Shown in pieces: positions 40,948 to 50,085 of a stretch of 64,000 nt of DNA (its first letter is position 1; every line of letters begins with the position of its first letter). The DNA is from an uncultured Lachnospiraceae bacterium (GTDB taxonomy: Bacteria > Bacillota > Clostridia > Lachnospirales > Lachnospiraceae): positions 1 to 64,000 of the forward strand of contig ONAZ01000013.1 of assembly GCA_900315945.1 (NCBI GenBank), given 5' to 3'. Under the pieces are notes generated by a model, which was given only the letters and a program-made list of their open reading frames with translations, was not told where the DNA came from and did not search any database. Made by a program: the position numbers and the translations under genes.

Positions 40948-42591
40948 TTAGTTATCCTGCTCGTCTTCTTCGGACTTGGCATATACGGCTTGACGCTTTC
41001 TTGCCATCTCATCACTTTCAAGGTACTCATCATAGGTAGTAACTTTGTCAATGATTGTTCCATTTGGCATGATTTCAATGATACGGTTTGCAGTTGTCTG
41101 AACCACCTGGTGATCTCTTGAAGAGAATAGTATTACACCAGGGAATTTGGTAAGTCCAGTATTTAATGCTGTGATTGATTCCATATCTAAATGGTCAGTA
41201 GGCTCGTCAAGTATAAGTACATTGGAATTTTCTATCATCATACGAGATAGGAGTACTCTTACTTTCTCGCCTCCGGACAGGACACGCATTTTCTTAACAC
41301 CATCTTCTCCGGCAAATAGCATACGACCTAGGAAGCCACGTACATAAGTTGCATCTTTGATTTCTGAGAATTGTGTTAGCCAATCCACTATTATTAAATC
41401 AGTATCGAATATTTTAGTATTGTCCTTAGGGAAATAACTTTGTGATGTTGTTACACCCCATTTATAACTACCTTCATCTGGCTCCATTTCACCAGCAAGG
41501 ATTTGGAATAGTGTTGTCTTTGCAATTTCATTTGCACCTACAAATCCAATCTTGTCATCGTGTCCAACAGTAAATGATACATTGTCAAGTACTTTAACAC
41601 CATCAATAGTCTTGCTTATTCCATCAACTGTAAGAACTTCGTTTCCAATTTCTCTTTCAGGTCTAAAGTCGATATATGGATATTTTCTGCTTGAAGGTTT
41701 GATGTCATCAAGTTCAATTTTCTCTAATGCACGTTTTCTAGAGGTTGCCTGCTTTGACTTAGAAGCATTTGCAGAGAAACGAGAGATGAACTCTTGTAAT
41801 TCTTTAATTTGTTCTTCTTTTTTCTTATTAGCTTCTTTTCTTTGCTTCATAATAAGCTGTGAAGACTCATACCAGAAGTCATAATTTCCGGCATATAATT
41901 GAATCTTGCCGTAATCAATATCAGCAGTATTAGTACATACCTTATTAAGGAAATATCTATCGTGACTAACTACTATTACAGTGTTGTCATAATTTATAAG
42001 GAATTCTTCAAGCCATGCAATAGCATCAAGATCTAAGTGGTTAGTAGGCTCATCAAGTAGTAAGATATCTGGATTACCAAATAGAGCCTTAGCAAGAAGT
42101 ACCTTAACCTTCTGATCACCATTTAGGTTACTCATAATTTCGTAGTGAAGTTCAGGCTCGATTCCAAGTCCATTAAGAAGAGTAGCAGCATCGCTCTCTG
42201 CATTCCATCCATCCATTTCAGCAAATTCAGCTTCAAGCTCTGAGGCTCTTATGCCATCTTCATCAGAGAAATCTTCTTTCATATAGATAGCATCTTTCTC
42301 TTTCATAATGTCATGTAGACGCTTGTTACCCATTATTACAGTATCGATAACAGTATACTCATCGTATTTGAAGTGATCCTGCTCTAAGAATGATAGACGC
42401 TGTCCTGGAGTTATGATAACATCGCCGTTTGTAGGTTCTAATTGTCCTGATAGGATTTTTAGAAATGTTGATTTTCCTGCGCCGTTTGCGCCAATAAGAC
42501 CATAACAATTTCCCTCTGTGAACTTAATGTTAACGTCTTCGAATAAGGCTTTCTTCCCTAGTCTTAATGTAATATTACTTGCTTGAATCAT
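40948..42591 (-). CDS. ABC-F family ribosome-associated ATPase (YbiT/YkpA-like)
   Basis: This 547-residue soluble protein has two ABC cassettes and no membrane domain. The first Walker A is canonical (GANGAGKST, near 34). Its signature is divergent (LNGDQK for LSGGQ), followed by DEPTNHLD. The second Walker A reads GANEIAKTT, with Gly-Ala-Gly replaced. Its signature LSGGEKVR and DEPTDHLD are normal. The linker between cassettes is long and lysine-rich (EANKKKEEQIKEL), as in P-site tRNA-interaction motifs. These variations match the YbiT/YkpA branch, which acts on ribosomes. No evidence points to antibiotic resistance. The start is at 42591. Confidence 0.92.
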   Translation of the reverse strand: MIQASNITLRLGKKALFEDVNIKFTEGNCYGLIGANGAGKSTFLKILSGQLEPTNGDVIITPGQRLSFLEQDHFKYDEYTVIDTVIMGNKRLHDIMKEKDAIYMKEDFSDEDGIRASELEAEFAEMDGWNAESDAATLLNGLGIEPELHYEIMSNLNGDQKVKVLLAKALFGNPDILLLDEPTNHLDLDAIAWLEEFLINYDNTVIVVSHDRYFLNKVCTNTADIDYGKIQLYAGNYDFWYESSQLIMKQRKEANKKKEEQIKELQEFISRFSANASKSKQATSRKRALEKIELDDIKPSSRKYPYIDFRPEREIGNEVLTVDGISKTIDGVKVLDNVSFTVGHDDKIGFVGANEIAKTTLFQILAGEMEPDEGSYKWGVTTSQSYFPKDNTKIFDTDLIIVDWLTQFSEIKDATYVRGFLGRMLFAGEDGVKKMRVLSGGEKVRVLLSRMMIENSNVLILDEPTDHLDMESITALNTGLTKFPGVILFSSRDHQVVQTTANRIIEIMPNGTIIDKVTTYDEYLESDEMARKRQAVYAKSEEDEQDN

Positions 42592-42746
42592 AATATATCC
42601 TTTCCATAATTAATACTCATATTGAGTTTATATAATTACATAATGAAAATGTGCATAATAATATGCGCACACTTACAATATTTTATACGAAATATATGAT
42701 TTTTCAAGTGAAATATTTAATAAGGCATATGATAGTAATAAATACC

Positions 42747-42775
42747 TTGAAAAATAGTATGTTCTCTGATATTAT
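42747..42775 (+). promoter_or_regulatory. Promoter of the Wzz-like gene
   Basis: TTGAAA (42747-42752) and TATTAT (42770-42775) are spaced by 17 bases. This gives a leader of about 50 bases before the ATG at 42832. It lies in the divergent region with the ABC-F gene. Confidence 0.7.
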
Positions 42776-42831
42776 ATCTAACGGATTTAAAGTGAGGGAT
42801 AATACGCATATCTCGTAAAGGAGAGAAATGA

Positions 42832-43992
42832 ATGAATTCTGAATATAATGATGTAAGAGAATCAAGAGAGATAGACTTAATAGATATGTTTTGGTATTGG
42901 CTATCACATTTCAAATCACTTATTGTATTCTTAGTGATTGGAATCGGTGTTGGGGTAGCGCTATTTGTGACAACTCCAAAGGCTACTGTCGATACATCTA
43001 ATACAACTAATGCTACAAATGATACTAAGGTAGAAGACTTAAAGCCTGAAGATAAGACGAAAGCCAGTTATGCCAGTGCTGAGGTTGAGAAGCCTTATCC
43101 ATATAAAGAAGAAATCGATTGGAATAAAAGACTTTCAGATTCCCAAAGAAAGAAAGTTGAAGATATAGTAAAGCTTTATAATTATTATACTGATTTGGCT
43201 AATAATTATAGCACTTCTGGTGAAACCTACGAAGAGAAATCAGAATCTCTATATTATCTTACTGGGGCTGAGACAAATGTTAATGAATTATTAAAGAATT
43301 TGTCAGAAGATGAAAAAAAATATTTCTATAATCAGATAGGTCAGGATACTGTTTCAGATTACTATGGAGATACAGTTGTTATTAATGCAACTAAGGCTAA
43401 TACAACTGCTTCTAAATCAGGTGCTTCTAAGGGTAGAAGTGGCAAGGTTAAATTCCTAATAAGTGTGATAGTTGCACTAATACTTCATGTGTTGATATTT
43501 GTTATTGTATATATCTTCGATAAGAAATTAAAATATACTGAGAATCCTTCATCTATGCTTGGGACTACAGAGTTTTCTAGGGTAATTAATTGGGAAAACA
43601 TTAATAGTAAAGGCGCAATAACTAAGGCAATTACTAAAGCAAGGTTAAAGAGAGAGAAGAAAATTCCTTATAGTGAAGCACTAGAAGTTAATGCTAATGC
43701 GGTGTTAGACATTTCTAAAAAGAATGATTATAAGAATATATTAATCGTCACAGAAGGACTTGTTAAAGAGGGTGATGAGTTTAAGAAACTTCTTATGAAT
43801 GATTCTGATGTAAATGTGTCTGTGGTAGATAATATCACACATAATGCCTTGGGCGCTAAGATGGCATCTGAAGTTGAAGGATGCGTTATCTTAAGTAAGG
43901 TAGGAAATACTAACCTTTATGATATATTTGAAGAAGGTGTGGCAGTTAGGTCAAGAGAAATTGATTTACTTGGCGTTATAGTTTATGTGTAG
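42832..43992 (+). CDS. Wzz-like polysaccharide co-polymerase/BY-kinase-related membrane protein
   Basis: The 386-residue protein has transmembrane segments near residues 29-50 and 208-232. They enclose a polar, coiled-coil-leaning outer domain with a Thr/Asn-rich start. This is the topology of chain-length determinants. The cytoplasmic region (about 240-386) looks like a degenerate Rossmann/BY-kinase-type domain (ILIVTEGL, VVDNITHNALG, GVIVYV). It has no P-loop, so it is probably not a kinase. It may regulate an exopolysaccharide, but the glycan locus is 11 kb away. An AAAGGAG 8 bases upstream fixes the ATG at 42832 over an out-of-frame ATG at 42828. Confidence 0.65.
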   Translation: MNSEYNDVRESREIDLIDMFWYWLSHFKSLIVFLVIGIGVGVALFVTTPKATVDTSNTTNATNDTKVEDLKPEDKTKASYASAEVEKPYPYKEEIDWNKRLSDSQRKKVEDIVKLYNYYTDLANNYSTSGETYEEKSESLYYLTGAETNVNELLKNLSEDEKKYFYNQIGQDTVSDYYGDTVVINATKANTTASKSGASKGRSGKVKFLISVIVALILHVLIFVIVYIFDKKLKYTENPSSMLGTTEFSRVINWENINSKGAITKAITKARLKREKKIPYSEALEVNANAVLDISKKNDYKNILIVTEGLVKEGDEFKKLLMNDSDVNVSVVDNITHNALGAKMASEVEGCVILSKVGNTNLYDIFEEGVAVRSREIDLLGVIVYV

Positions 43993-44000
43993 TACAATAA

Positions 44001-44028
44001 AGCATGTATCAATAGATACATGCTTTTT
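44001..44028 (+). terminator. Intrinsic terminator
   Basis: AGCATGTATC (44001-44010) and GATACATGCT (44015-44024) form a perfect 10-bp stem with a 4-base loop, then a T run. Confidence 0.9.
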
Positions 44029-44049
44029 GATTTTTTAAGAGGGTTTTAA

Positions 44050-45078
44050 ATGGCAAAGAAGAAATACTATGCAGTTAAAATAGGGCTAACTCCTGGAATA
44101 TATGAATCATGGGCTGAATGTGAAGCTAATGTTAAAGGCTATCCGAAAGCTGAATATAAGGGTTTTGCAACACTTGATGAAGCAAAAGAATATATGGGGT
44201 GTGAGTGCGAAGTAACTCAATTAGATATGACATCCTATACAAATCATGAGTCTCAGAATATTAGTGGAGATAGGGCTATAGATAATACGCTTGATATTAC
44301 GTCATATATTGGCCAAGACGAGGTTGGAAGGGGAGAGCCTTTTAGAAGAGTTATTGTTGTGGCTGCATATCTTGATGGCAATCATTTAGAGGAGCTTAAG
44401 AAGATTGGCGCAACTAATGATTCTAAGAATTATGGGCTAGATACTGATAAATGTGTGAAAATGGGGCAACTTCTTACAGATTTTACAGATTACAAGGAAG
44501 TTGAAAACAAAGTATATGAGAATGAGAATCTGGGGATAACTTATTCTGTATATTCCATAGATAATAGCTACTATAATATACTTCACGAACAAGATAATAA
44601 GATGAACGGCAATAAGATACTTGCTATAATGCATAACAGGGCAGGATTTAATCTGGCAAATTATCTTGGCAAAAAGGGAATTATAATTAGAAATATTGTA
44701 ATTGATAATTTCCTTGGAGTCTCTAATGCCAGTAAGAATTATGCAAAGTATGTAGATAGGGAGAAATACAGACTTGATACAAGTGGTGTTAATATGGTCT
44801 ATGAGACCAAGTCTGAAAGTAAATACGAAGCAGTAGCTGTGGCATCTAATATTGCAAACTACCTTGAACAATTGTATGTTGATATGATTAGAAAGCAAAT
44901 TCGAGAAAAGGGTGGAGATCTTGATTCCCATGGATTTAGTAATGGTATAGAAGATGTACAATACGCATTTGATGAGATTGTTAAAGTGTATGGGAGCCTC
45001 GATAATCCTGATATAGAAGAAGAGTTTAAGCATACTGTGTATTATGAGAATTATATTAATACTGGAAAGGTTCATTAA
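44050..45078 (+). CDS. RNase HIII fused to an N-terminal RNA-DNA hybrid-binding (viroplasmin/RHBD) domain
   Basis: The 342-residue protein starts with an RHBD of about 50 residues (YYAVKIGLTPGIYESWAEC, GFATLDEAKEYM). Such domains usually precede RNase HI. A type-2 RNase H domain follows: GQDEVGRGE with Asp90-Glu91, VIDNF with Asp219, and TKSES with Glu256. These match the DEDE set of RNase HIII. The usual RNase HIII N-terminal TBP-like domain is absent. It should cut RNA in RNA-DNA hybrids. It has its own leader after a terminator, and its stop overlaps the next start by one base (TAATG). Confidence 0.85.
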   Translation: MAKKKYYAVKIGLTPGIYESWAECEANVKGYPKAEYKGFATLDEAKEYMGCECEVTQLDMTSYTNHESQNISGDRAIDNTLDITSYIGQDEVGRGEPFRRVIVVAAYLDGNHLEELKKIGATNDSKNYGLDTDKCVKMGQLLTDFTDYKEVENKVYENENLGITYSVYSIDNSYYNILHEQDNKMNGNKILAIMHNRAGFNLANYLGKKGIIIRNIVIDNFLGVSNASKNYAKYVDREKYRLDTSGVNMVYETKSESKYEAVAVASNIANYLEQLYVDMIRKQIREKGGDLDSHGFSNGIEDVQYAFDEIVKVYGSLDNPDIEEEFKHTVYYENYINTGKVH

Positions 45079-46250
45079 TGAAGAAAGGCGTTAAAGTTCT
45101 AATCGTAATATTATCAATAATTGCTGTCCTAATTATTGGCAGTCTTCTTTTTGTGCTTTTTAATCCAAGAGCAAAATTTCTTGCAGGCATAACAAGATTT
45201 GCAACAGGAACACTTAGTGACAATGATTATATTGGGTATAATCTTGATGTTATGGAACTTTGTCGTGAATATGCTAATGGGGACATCGAGTTTAATGGTG
45301 AAGTCATTGCAAGCGATATCAAAGGTTTTGGTTATACATCTAGTGCTAAAGTTCATGGACAAAGAAGTTTTGATATGAAAGAACTATCTGGTACGGCAGA
45401 TGCCAAAGTACTTTTTGTTGATGTTGGAGAAGTGGATTTCTATGCAAAAGATAAGACAATGTATATGATTGTTCCAAGCTTTGATAATCTTGCATATTCC
45501 CTTACTTCAGATGCGGATTTATTCTATAAAGCACCTATGCTTAATGGAAATCTTGACTTTGCTTGGTTTAAAGATAACATTAGCAATTTTATAGATTTTG
45601 CTAGTGATATAGATATTAGAGAGTCAGGTCAGACTCGTGAAGATGATGATGGGACATTTAGCACGGAATATCTTATAACAATTCCTAAGGGTGAAGGTGG
45701 ATTTATCTGGGAACTACTTGGTATGGATGTTCCAATAGAAGATATTAATCTAAGTATGTATATTACAAGAAGTTGTAAGATTCGACGTATATCTATGGAT
45801 ATGAGCAATATCTTGCCGGACACTAGAGTCATAGTTGATGGCACATCTATGGGAACTGTGATTTTTGAGAAAGATCTGCCTGAGAATGAGAAGGTGACTG
45901 TAGTTCTTATTAAGAGAGGTGATTACAAATTCTCTAATTGTATAGATGTGGCAATGGCATATAACAGCAGAGATGGCAAGGTATATAAAGGAGACGGAAT
46001 CCTTGTGTACGAGAAGGGTGATAATGGCTATGATATACAGGCTAAGAGGCTAAAGTTCTATGAAGATGATGCATTAATAGGACAGATGTATTTTAATGGA
46101 AATGTACATCCTACTAAGATAGAGACGCCTCCTGTATCATCTGCACCTATTCCTTTAGACTCTATCAAGAATTACTCTTGGGAAGAACTTAGAGATAATT
46201 TTGAATCATTTATAAACGATGTTACAGAGGATGTTAAGAGTAAAATATAA
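45078..46250 (+). CDS. Membrane-anchored extracytoplasmic protein of unknown function
   Basis: This 390-residue protein has one hydrophobic N-terminal anchor (residues 5-28, VLIVILSIIAVLIIGSLLFVLF). No lipobox cysteine is present, so it is probably anchored rather than lipidated. The exported part is predicted to be beta-rich, with repeated short acidic strands (for example AKVLFVDVGEVDFYAKD). It recalls LolA/DUF-type lipid- or wall-associated proteins, but no motif allows naming. It is translationally coupled to the RNase HIII gene by a TAATG overlap, and no terminator separates them. Confidence 0.65.
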   Translation: MKKGVKVLIVILSIIAVLIIGSLLFVLFNPRAKFLAGITRFATGTLSDNDYIGYNLDVMELCREYANGDIEFNGEVIASDIKGFGYTSSAKVHGQRSFDMKELSGTADAKVLFVDVGEVDFYAKDKTMYMIVPSFDNLAYSLTSDADLFYKAPMLNGNLDFAWFKDNISNFIDFASDIDIRESGQTREDDDGTFSTEYLITIPKGEGGFIWELLGMDVPIEDINLSMYITRSCKIRRISMDMSNILPDTRVIVDGTSMGTVIFEKDLPENEKVTVVLIKRGDYKFSNCIDVAMAYNSRDGKVYKGDGILVYEKGDNGYDIQAKRLKFYEDDALIGQMYFNGNVHPTKIETPPVSSAPIPLDSIKNYSWEELRDNFESFINDVTEDVKSKI

Positions 46251-46322
46251 TCCGGTATTTAATTTAGAACAATAATAAGGCTGGTTTGTTGAAATTTTAA
46301 CAAATTAGGGCACCATGTCTAT

Positions 46323-46351
46323 TGATTTTTATTGTCCTTATATAATATAAT
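46323..46351 (+). promoter_or_regulatory. Promoter of nifJ
   Basis: TTGATT (46323-46328) and TATAAT (46346-46351) are spaced by 17 bases; an overlapping TATAAT lies at 46341. TTAGGAGGAAATTAAT follows as a strong ribosome site. Confidence 0.7.
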
Positions 46352-46390
46352 ATTCATTAGCGCAAATTATTTCTTTAGGAGGAAATTAAT

Positions 46391-49300
46391 ATGAAAAGAT
46401 CTATGAAAACCATGGATGGTAACCAGGCAGCTGCACATGCTTCTTATGCATATACAGATGTTGCTGCTATCTATCCTATCACTCCTTCATCGGTTATGGC
46501 TGAACATACTGATGAGTGGGCAACTGCAGGCCGTAAGAATATCTTTGGTCAGACAGTTCAAGTAACAGAAATGCAATCAGAGGCTGGTGCTGCTGGATCA
46601 GTTCACGGATCACTAACAGCTGGTGCACTTACAACAACATTTACAGCATCTCAAGGTTTACTTCTTATGATTCCAAACCTATACAAGATGGCTGGTGAGA
46701 GACTTCCAGGTGTAATCAACGTATCTGCTCGTTGTGTAGCTACACATGCTCTTAATATCTTCGGTGATCACTCAGACGTTATGGCTTGTCGTCAGACTGG
46801 TGTTGCTATGCTTTGTGAATCATCTGTTCAGGAAGTTATGGATTTAACTCCAGTTGCACACTGCGCTGCAATTGAAGGTGGAATGACATTTATGAACTTC
46901 TTTGATGGATTCAGAACAAGTCACGAGATTCAGAAGATTGAAGCTTGGGATTATGAAGATCTTAAGGATATGGTTGATATGGATGCAGTTGATGCATTTA
47001 GAGCTAATGCCCTTAATCCTAATCATCCTAAGGAGCTTGGTTCTGCACAGAACCCTGACATCTTCTTCCAGTCAAGAGAAGCTTGTAATACAACATACAA
47101 TGAACTTCCAGCACTTGTTCAGAAGTATATGGACAAAGTTAATGAGAAGATTGGTACTGATTACAAATTATTCAATTACTATGGAGCACCTGATGCTGAA
47201 TCTATCATCGTTGCTATGGGTTCTGTTAATGATACAATTGAAGAGACAATTGATTATCTTGCAGCTAAGGGCGAGAAGGTTGGTCTTGTTAAAGTTAGAT
47301 TATATAGACCATTTTCTGAGGAAGCATTTGTTAATGCAATTCCAGATTCAGTTAAGAGAATCTCTGTTCTTGATAGAACAAAAGAGCCTGGTTCACATGG
47401 CGAGCCTCTATACTTAGATGTAATCGCTGCACTTAAGGGAACTAAGTTCGAATCAGTTCCTGTATTTGGTGGTCGTTACGGACTTGGCGCTAAGGATACA
47501 AAGCCAGGAGATATCATAGCTACATTTAACAATACTACTAAGAAGCACTTCACACTTGGTATTAACGACGATGTAACTCATCTATCTCTTGAGGTTACAG
47601 ATAACCCAGTTACAACTCCTGAGGGAACAACTAACTGTAAGTTCTGGGGACTTGGTGCTGATGGTACAGTTGGTGCTAACAAGAACTCAATTAAGATTAT
47701 TGGTGATAATACAGATATGTATGCTCAGGCTTACTTTGATTATGACTCTAAGAAGTCTGGTGGTGTTACAATGTCTCACCTACGTTTTGGACATTCACCA
47801 ATTAGATCAACATATCTTATTACTAAGGCAAATTTCGTAGCTTGCCACTGTACAGCTTATATTCATAAGTACAACATGGTTCAGGAACTTGTTCCAGGTG
47901 GTACATTCCTATTCAATACACAATGGTCTGTAGATGAATTAGATGAGAAGCTTCCAGGACAGGTTAAGAGATATATCGCTGAGAATGATATCCAATTCTA
48001 TATCATTGATGGTGTTAAGATTGGTAAGGAAATCGGTCTTGGCAACAGAATTAATACTGTACTTCAATCAGCATTCTTCTCACTAACTAAGCTTATTCCA
48101 GAGGAAAAGGTTATCGGTCTTATGAAGGATGCCGCAACTAAGGCTTATTCTAAGAAGGGTGATGACATCGTTAAGATGAATCATGACGCTATTGATGCCG
48201 GTGCAAAGGCTTACATCAAGGTTGATGTTCCTGAGTCTTGGAAGAATTGCAAGGATGATGACCTTACAACTCCTATCCCAGAGGGTGGAAGAAAAGAAGT
48301 TGTTGACTTTGTTAAGAATATTCAATCTAAGGTTAATGGACAACAGGGTAATACAATTCCTGTATCTGTAACAAGAGAGTATGAGACTGGATGGACTCCA
48401 TCTGGTACTGCTGCTTATGAGAAGCGTGGTGTTGCAACAGATGTTCCTGTATGGGATTCTACAAAGTGTATTGGATGTAACCAATGTTCATACGTATGTC
48501 CACATGCAGCAATCAGACCAGTTGCACTTACAGCTGATGAAGTTGCTAAGGCTCCAGAAGGTATGCAATCTAAGGATATGGTTGGAATGCCTGAATACAA
48601 ATTTGCAATTGTTATATCTGCTTATGACTGTACAGGATGTGGCTCTTGTGTAAATGTATGTCCTGATAAGGTACAGGCTATCACAATGAAGTCATTTGAA
48701 GAGAATGAAGGAGAGCAGAAGTACTTCGATTATGCAGTTTCACTTGATGATAAGGAAGATGTAATTGAGAAGTTCAAGATTAATACAGTTAAAGGCTCAC
48801 AATTTAGACAACCACTCCTTGAGTTCTCAGGAGCTTGTGGTGGATGTGGAGAGACACCTTATGCCAAGTTAATCACACAATTATTTGGTGATAGAATGTA
48901 TATCGCTAACGCTACAGGTTGTTCTTCAATCTGGGGTAACTCATCACCATCTACACCTTATACAGTAAACAAGGCTGGACATGGTCCTGCATGGTCTAAC
49001 TCATTATTCGAAGATGCTGCTGAATTTGGTTATGGTATGCTTCTTGCACAACGTGCTATTCGTGATAGATTAAAGGATGAACTATCTGATATCTATGATA
49101 AGGCTGAGAAGGATGATGTTAAGGCTGCAATCAAAGAGTGGATGGATACATTTGATTCTGGTGTAACAAATGGTGCTGCAACAGATAAGCTTGTTAAGGT
49201 CCTTGAAGCTTGCAATTGCGATAGAGGTAACGAAATCCTCAAAGAGAAAGATTATCTTGCTAAGAAGTCACAATGGATCTTCGGTGGTGACGGATGGGCT

Positions 49301-49927
49301 TATGATATTGGATTCGGTGGTGTTGACCATGTACTTGCATCTGGTAAGGACATCAACGTTATGGTATTCGATACAGAGGTTTACTCTAATACAGGTGGAC
49401 AATCTTCTAAGGCTACACCAGTTGGAGCAATTGCTCAATTCGCAGCAGGTGGTAAAGAGACTAAGAAGAAGGATCTTGCTGGTATTGCAATGAGCTATGG
49501 TTATGTATATGTTGCTCATATCTCTATGGGAGCTGACATGAATCAATGTGTTAAGGCTATTGCAGAAGCAGAGGCTTATCCAGGACCATCACTTATCATT
49601 GCTTACGCTCCATGTATCAACCATGGTATCCGTAAGGGAATGAGCAAGGCTCAGACAGAAGAGAAGCTTGCAGTTGAGTCTGGATATTGGTTCAACTTCC
49701 GTTACAATCCTACTCTTGCTGCTGAAGGAAAGGATGCATTTAGCCTAGATTCTAAGGCACCTGCATTTGATGGATATCAAGACTTCCTTAAGGGAGAGAA
49801 CAGATACGCTTCACTTGCTAAGTTCAATCCTGAGAGAGCTGCAGAATTATTTGCAAAATCAGAACAGATTGCAGAAGAGCGCTATGCATATTTGCAGAAG
49901 CTTGTTAGCCTATACAAAGCAGACTAA
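46391..49927 (+). CDS. nifJ: Pyruvate:ferredoxin (flavodoxin) oxidoreductase
   Basis: This 1178-residue homodimeric enzyme oxidises pyruvate with CoA to acetyl-CoA, CO2 and reduced ferredoxin, the central step of clostridial fermentation. Domains run in the single-chain order. The N-terminal pyrimidine-binding domain begins MDGNQAAAHASYAYTDVAAIYPITPSS. The gamma domain follows, then a double 4Fe-4S domain (CIGCNQCSYVCP near 696 and CTGCGSCVNVCP near 752) and the TPP-binding domain (GDGWAYDIGFGG, with SNTGGQSSKATPVGA). Extra cysteines in GACGGCGETP bind the proximal cluster. Codons are strongly biased as in highly expressed genes. It stands alone between a promoter and a terminator. Confidence 0.98.
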   Translation: MKRSMKTMDGNQAAAHASYAYTDVAAIYPITPSSVMAEHTDEWATAGRKNIFGQTVQVTEMQSEAGAAGSVHGSLTAGALTTTFTASQGLLLMIPNLYKMAGERLPGVINVSARCVATHALNIFGDHSDVMACRQTGVAMLCESSVQEVMDLTPVAHCAAIEGGMTFMNFFDGFRTSHEIQKIEAWDYEDLKDMVDMDAVDAFRANALNPNHPKELGSAQNPDIFFQSREACNTTYNELPALVQKYMDKVNEKIGTDYKLFNYYGAPDAESIIVAMGSVNDTIEETIDYLAAKGEKVGLVKVRLYRPFSEEAFVNAIPDSVKRISVLDRTKEPGSHGEPLYLDVIAALKGTKFESVPVFGGRYGLGAKDTKPGDIIATFNNTTKKHFTLGINDDVTHLSLEVTDNPVTTPEGTTNCKFWGLGADGTVGANKNSIKIIGDNTDMYAQAYFDYDSKKSGGVTMSHLRFGHSPIRSTYLITKANFVACHCTAYIHKYNMVQELVPGGTFLFNTQWSVDELDEKLPGQVKRYIAENDIQFYIIDGVKIGKEIGLGNRINTVLQSAFFSLTKLIPEEKVIGLMKDAATKAYSKKGDDIVKMNHDAIDAGAKAYIKVDVPESWKNCKDDDLTTPIPEGGRKEVVDFVKNIQSKVNGQQGNTIPVSVTREYETGWTPSGTAAYEKRGVATDVPVWDSTKCIGCNQCSYVCPHAAIRPVALTADEVAKAPEGMQSKDMVGMPEYKFAIVISAYDCTGCGSCVNVCPDKVQAITMKSFEENEGEQKYFDYAVSLDDKEDVIEKFKINTVKGSQFRQPLLEFSGACGGCGETPYAKLITQLFGDRMYIANATGCSSIWGNSSPSTPYTVNKAGHGPAWSNSLFEDAAEFGYGMLLAQRAIRDRLKDELSDIYDKAEKDDVKAAIKEWMDTFDSGVTNGAATDKLVKVLEACNCDRGNEILKEKDYLAKKSQWIFGGDGWAYDIGFGGVDHVLASGKDINVMVFDTEVYSNTGGQSSKATPVGAIAQFAAGGKETKKKDLAGIAMSYGYVYVAHISMGADMNQCVKAIAEAEAYPGPSLIIAYAPCINHGIRKGMSKAQTEEKLAVESGYWFNFRYNPTLAAEGKDAFSLDSKAPAFDGYQDFLKGENRYASLAKFNPERAAELFAKSEQIAEERYAYLQKLVSLYKAD

Positions 49928-49955
49928 TTAACTCCTAAAGTTAAGAAATAAATAA

Positions 49956-49996
49956 AGCGTGTTCGTATCATTCAACTGATACGAACGCGCTTTTTT
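49956..49996 (+). terminator. Intrinsic terminator after nifJ
   Basis: A 15-bp stem (49956-49970 with 49977-49990, one G-T pair), a 6-base loop and six T residues form a strong terminator. Confidence 0.93.
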
Positions 49997-50029
49997 AGTT
50001 AATTGTTGTATATTTTTATGGATAATATA

Positions 50030-50038
50030 TGGTATAAT
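50030..50038 (+). promoter_or_regulatory. Extended -10 promoter of the coiled-coil gene
   Basis: TGGTATAAT is an extended -10 element (TG-n-TATAAT) about 48 bases before the ATG at 50086. No convincing -35 is seen at 17 bases, which extended -10 promoters can tolerate. Confidence 0.5.
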
Positions 50039-50085
50039 ATTCGATGGTGTGTAATAAAATAAATTAATAGGATAGGAGAGGAAAT

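Noticed and set aside
40842..41121. Short + strand frames in and after X3
   Set aside because: They fall in the repeat arm and antisense to the ABC-F C-terminus, without ribosome sites.
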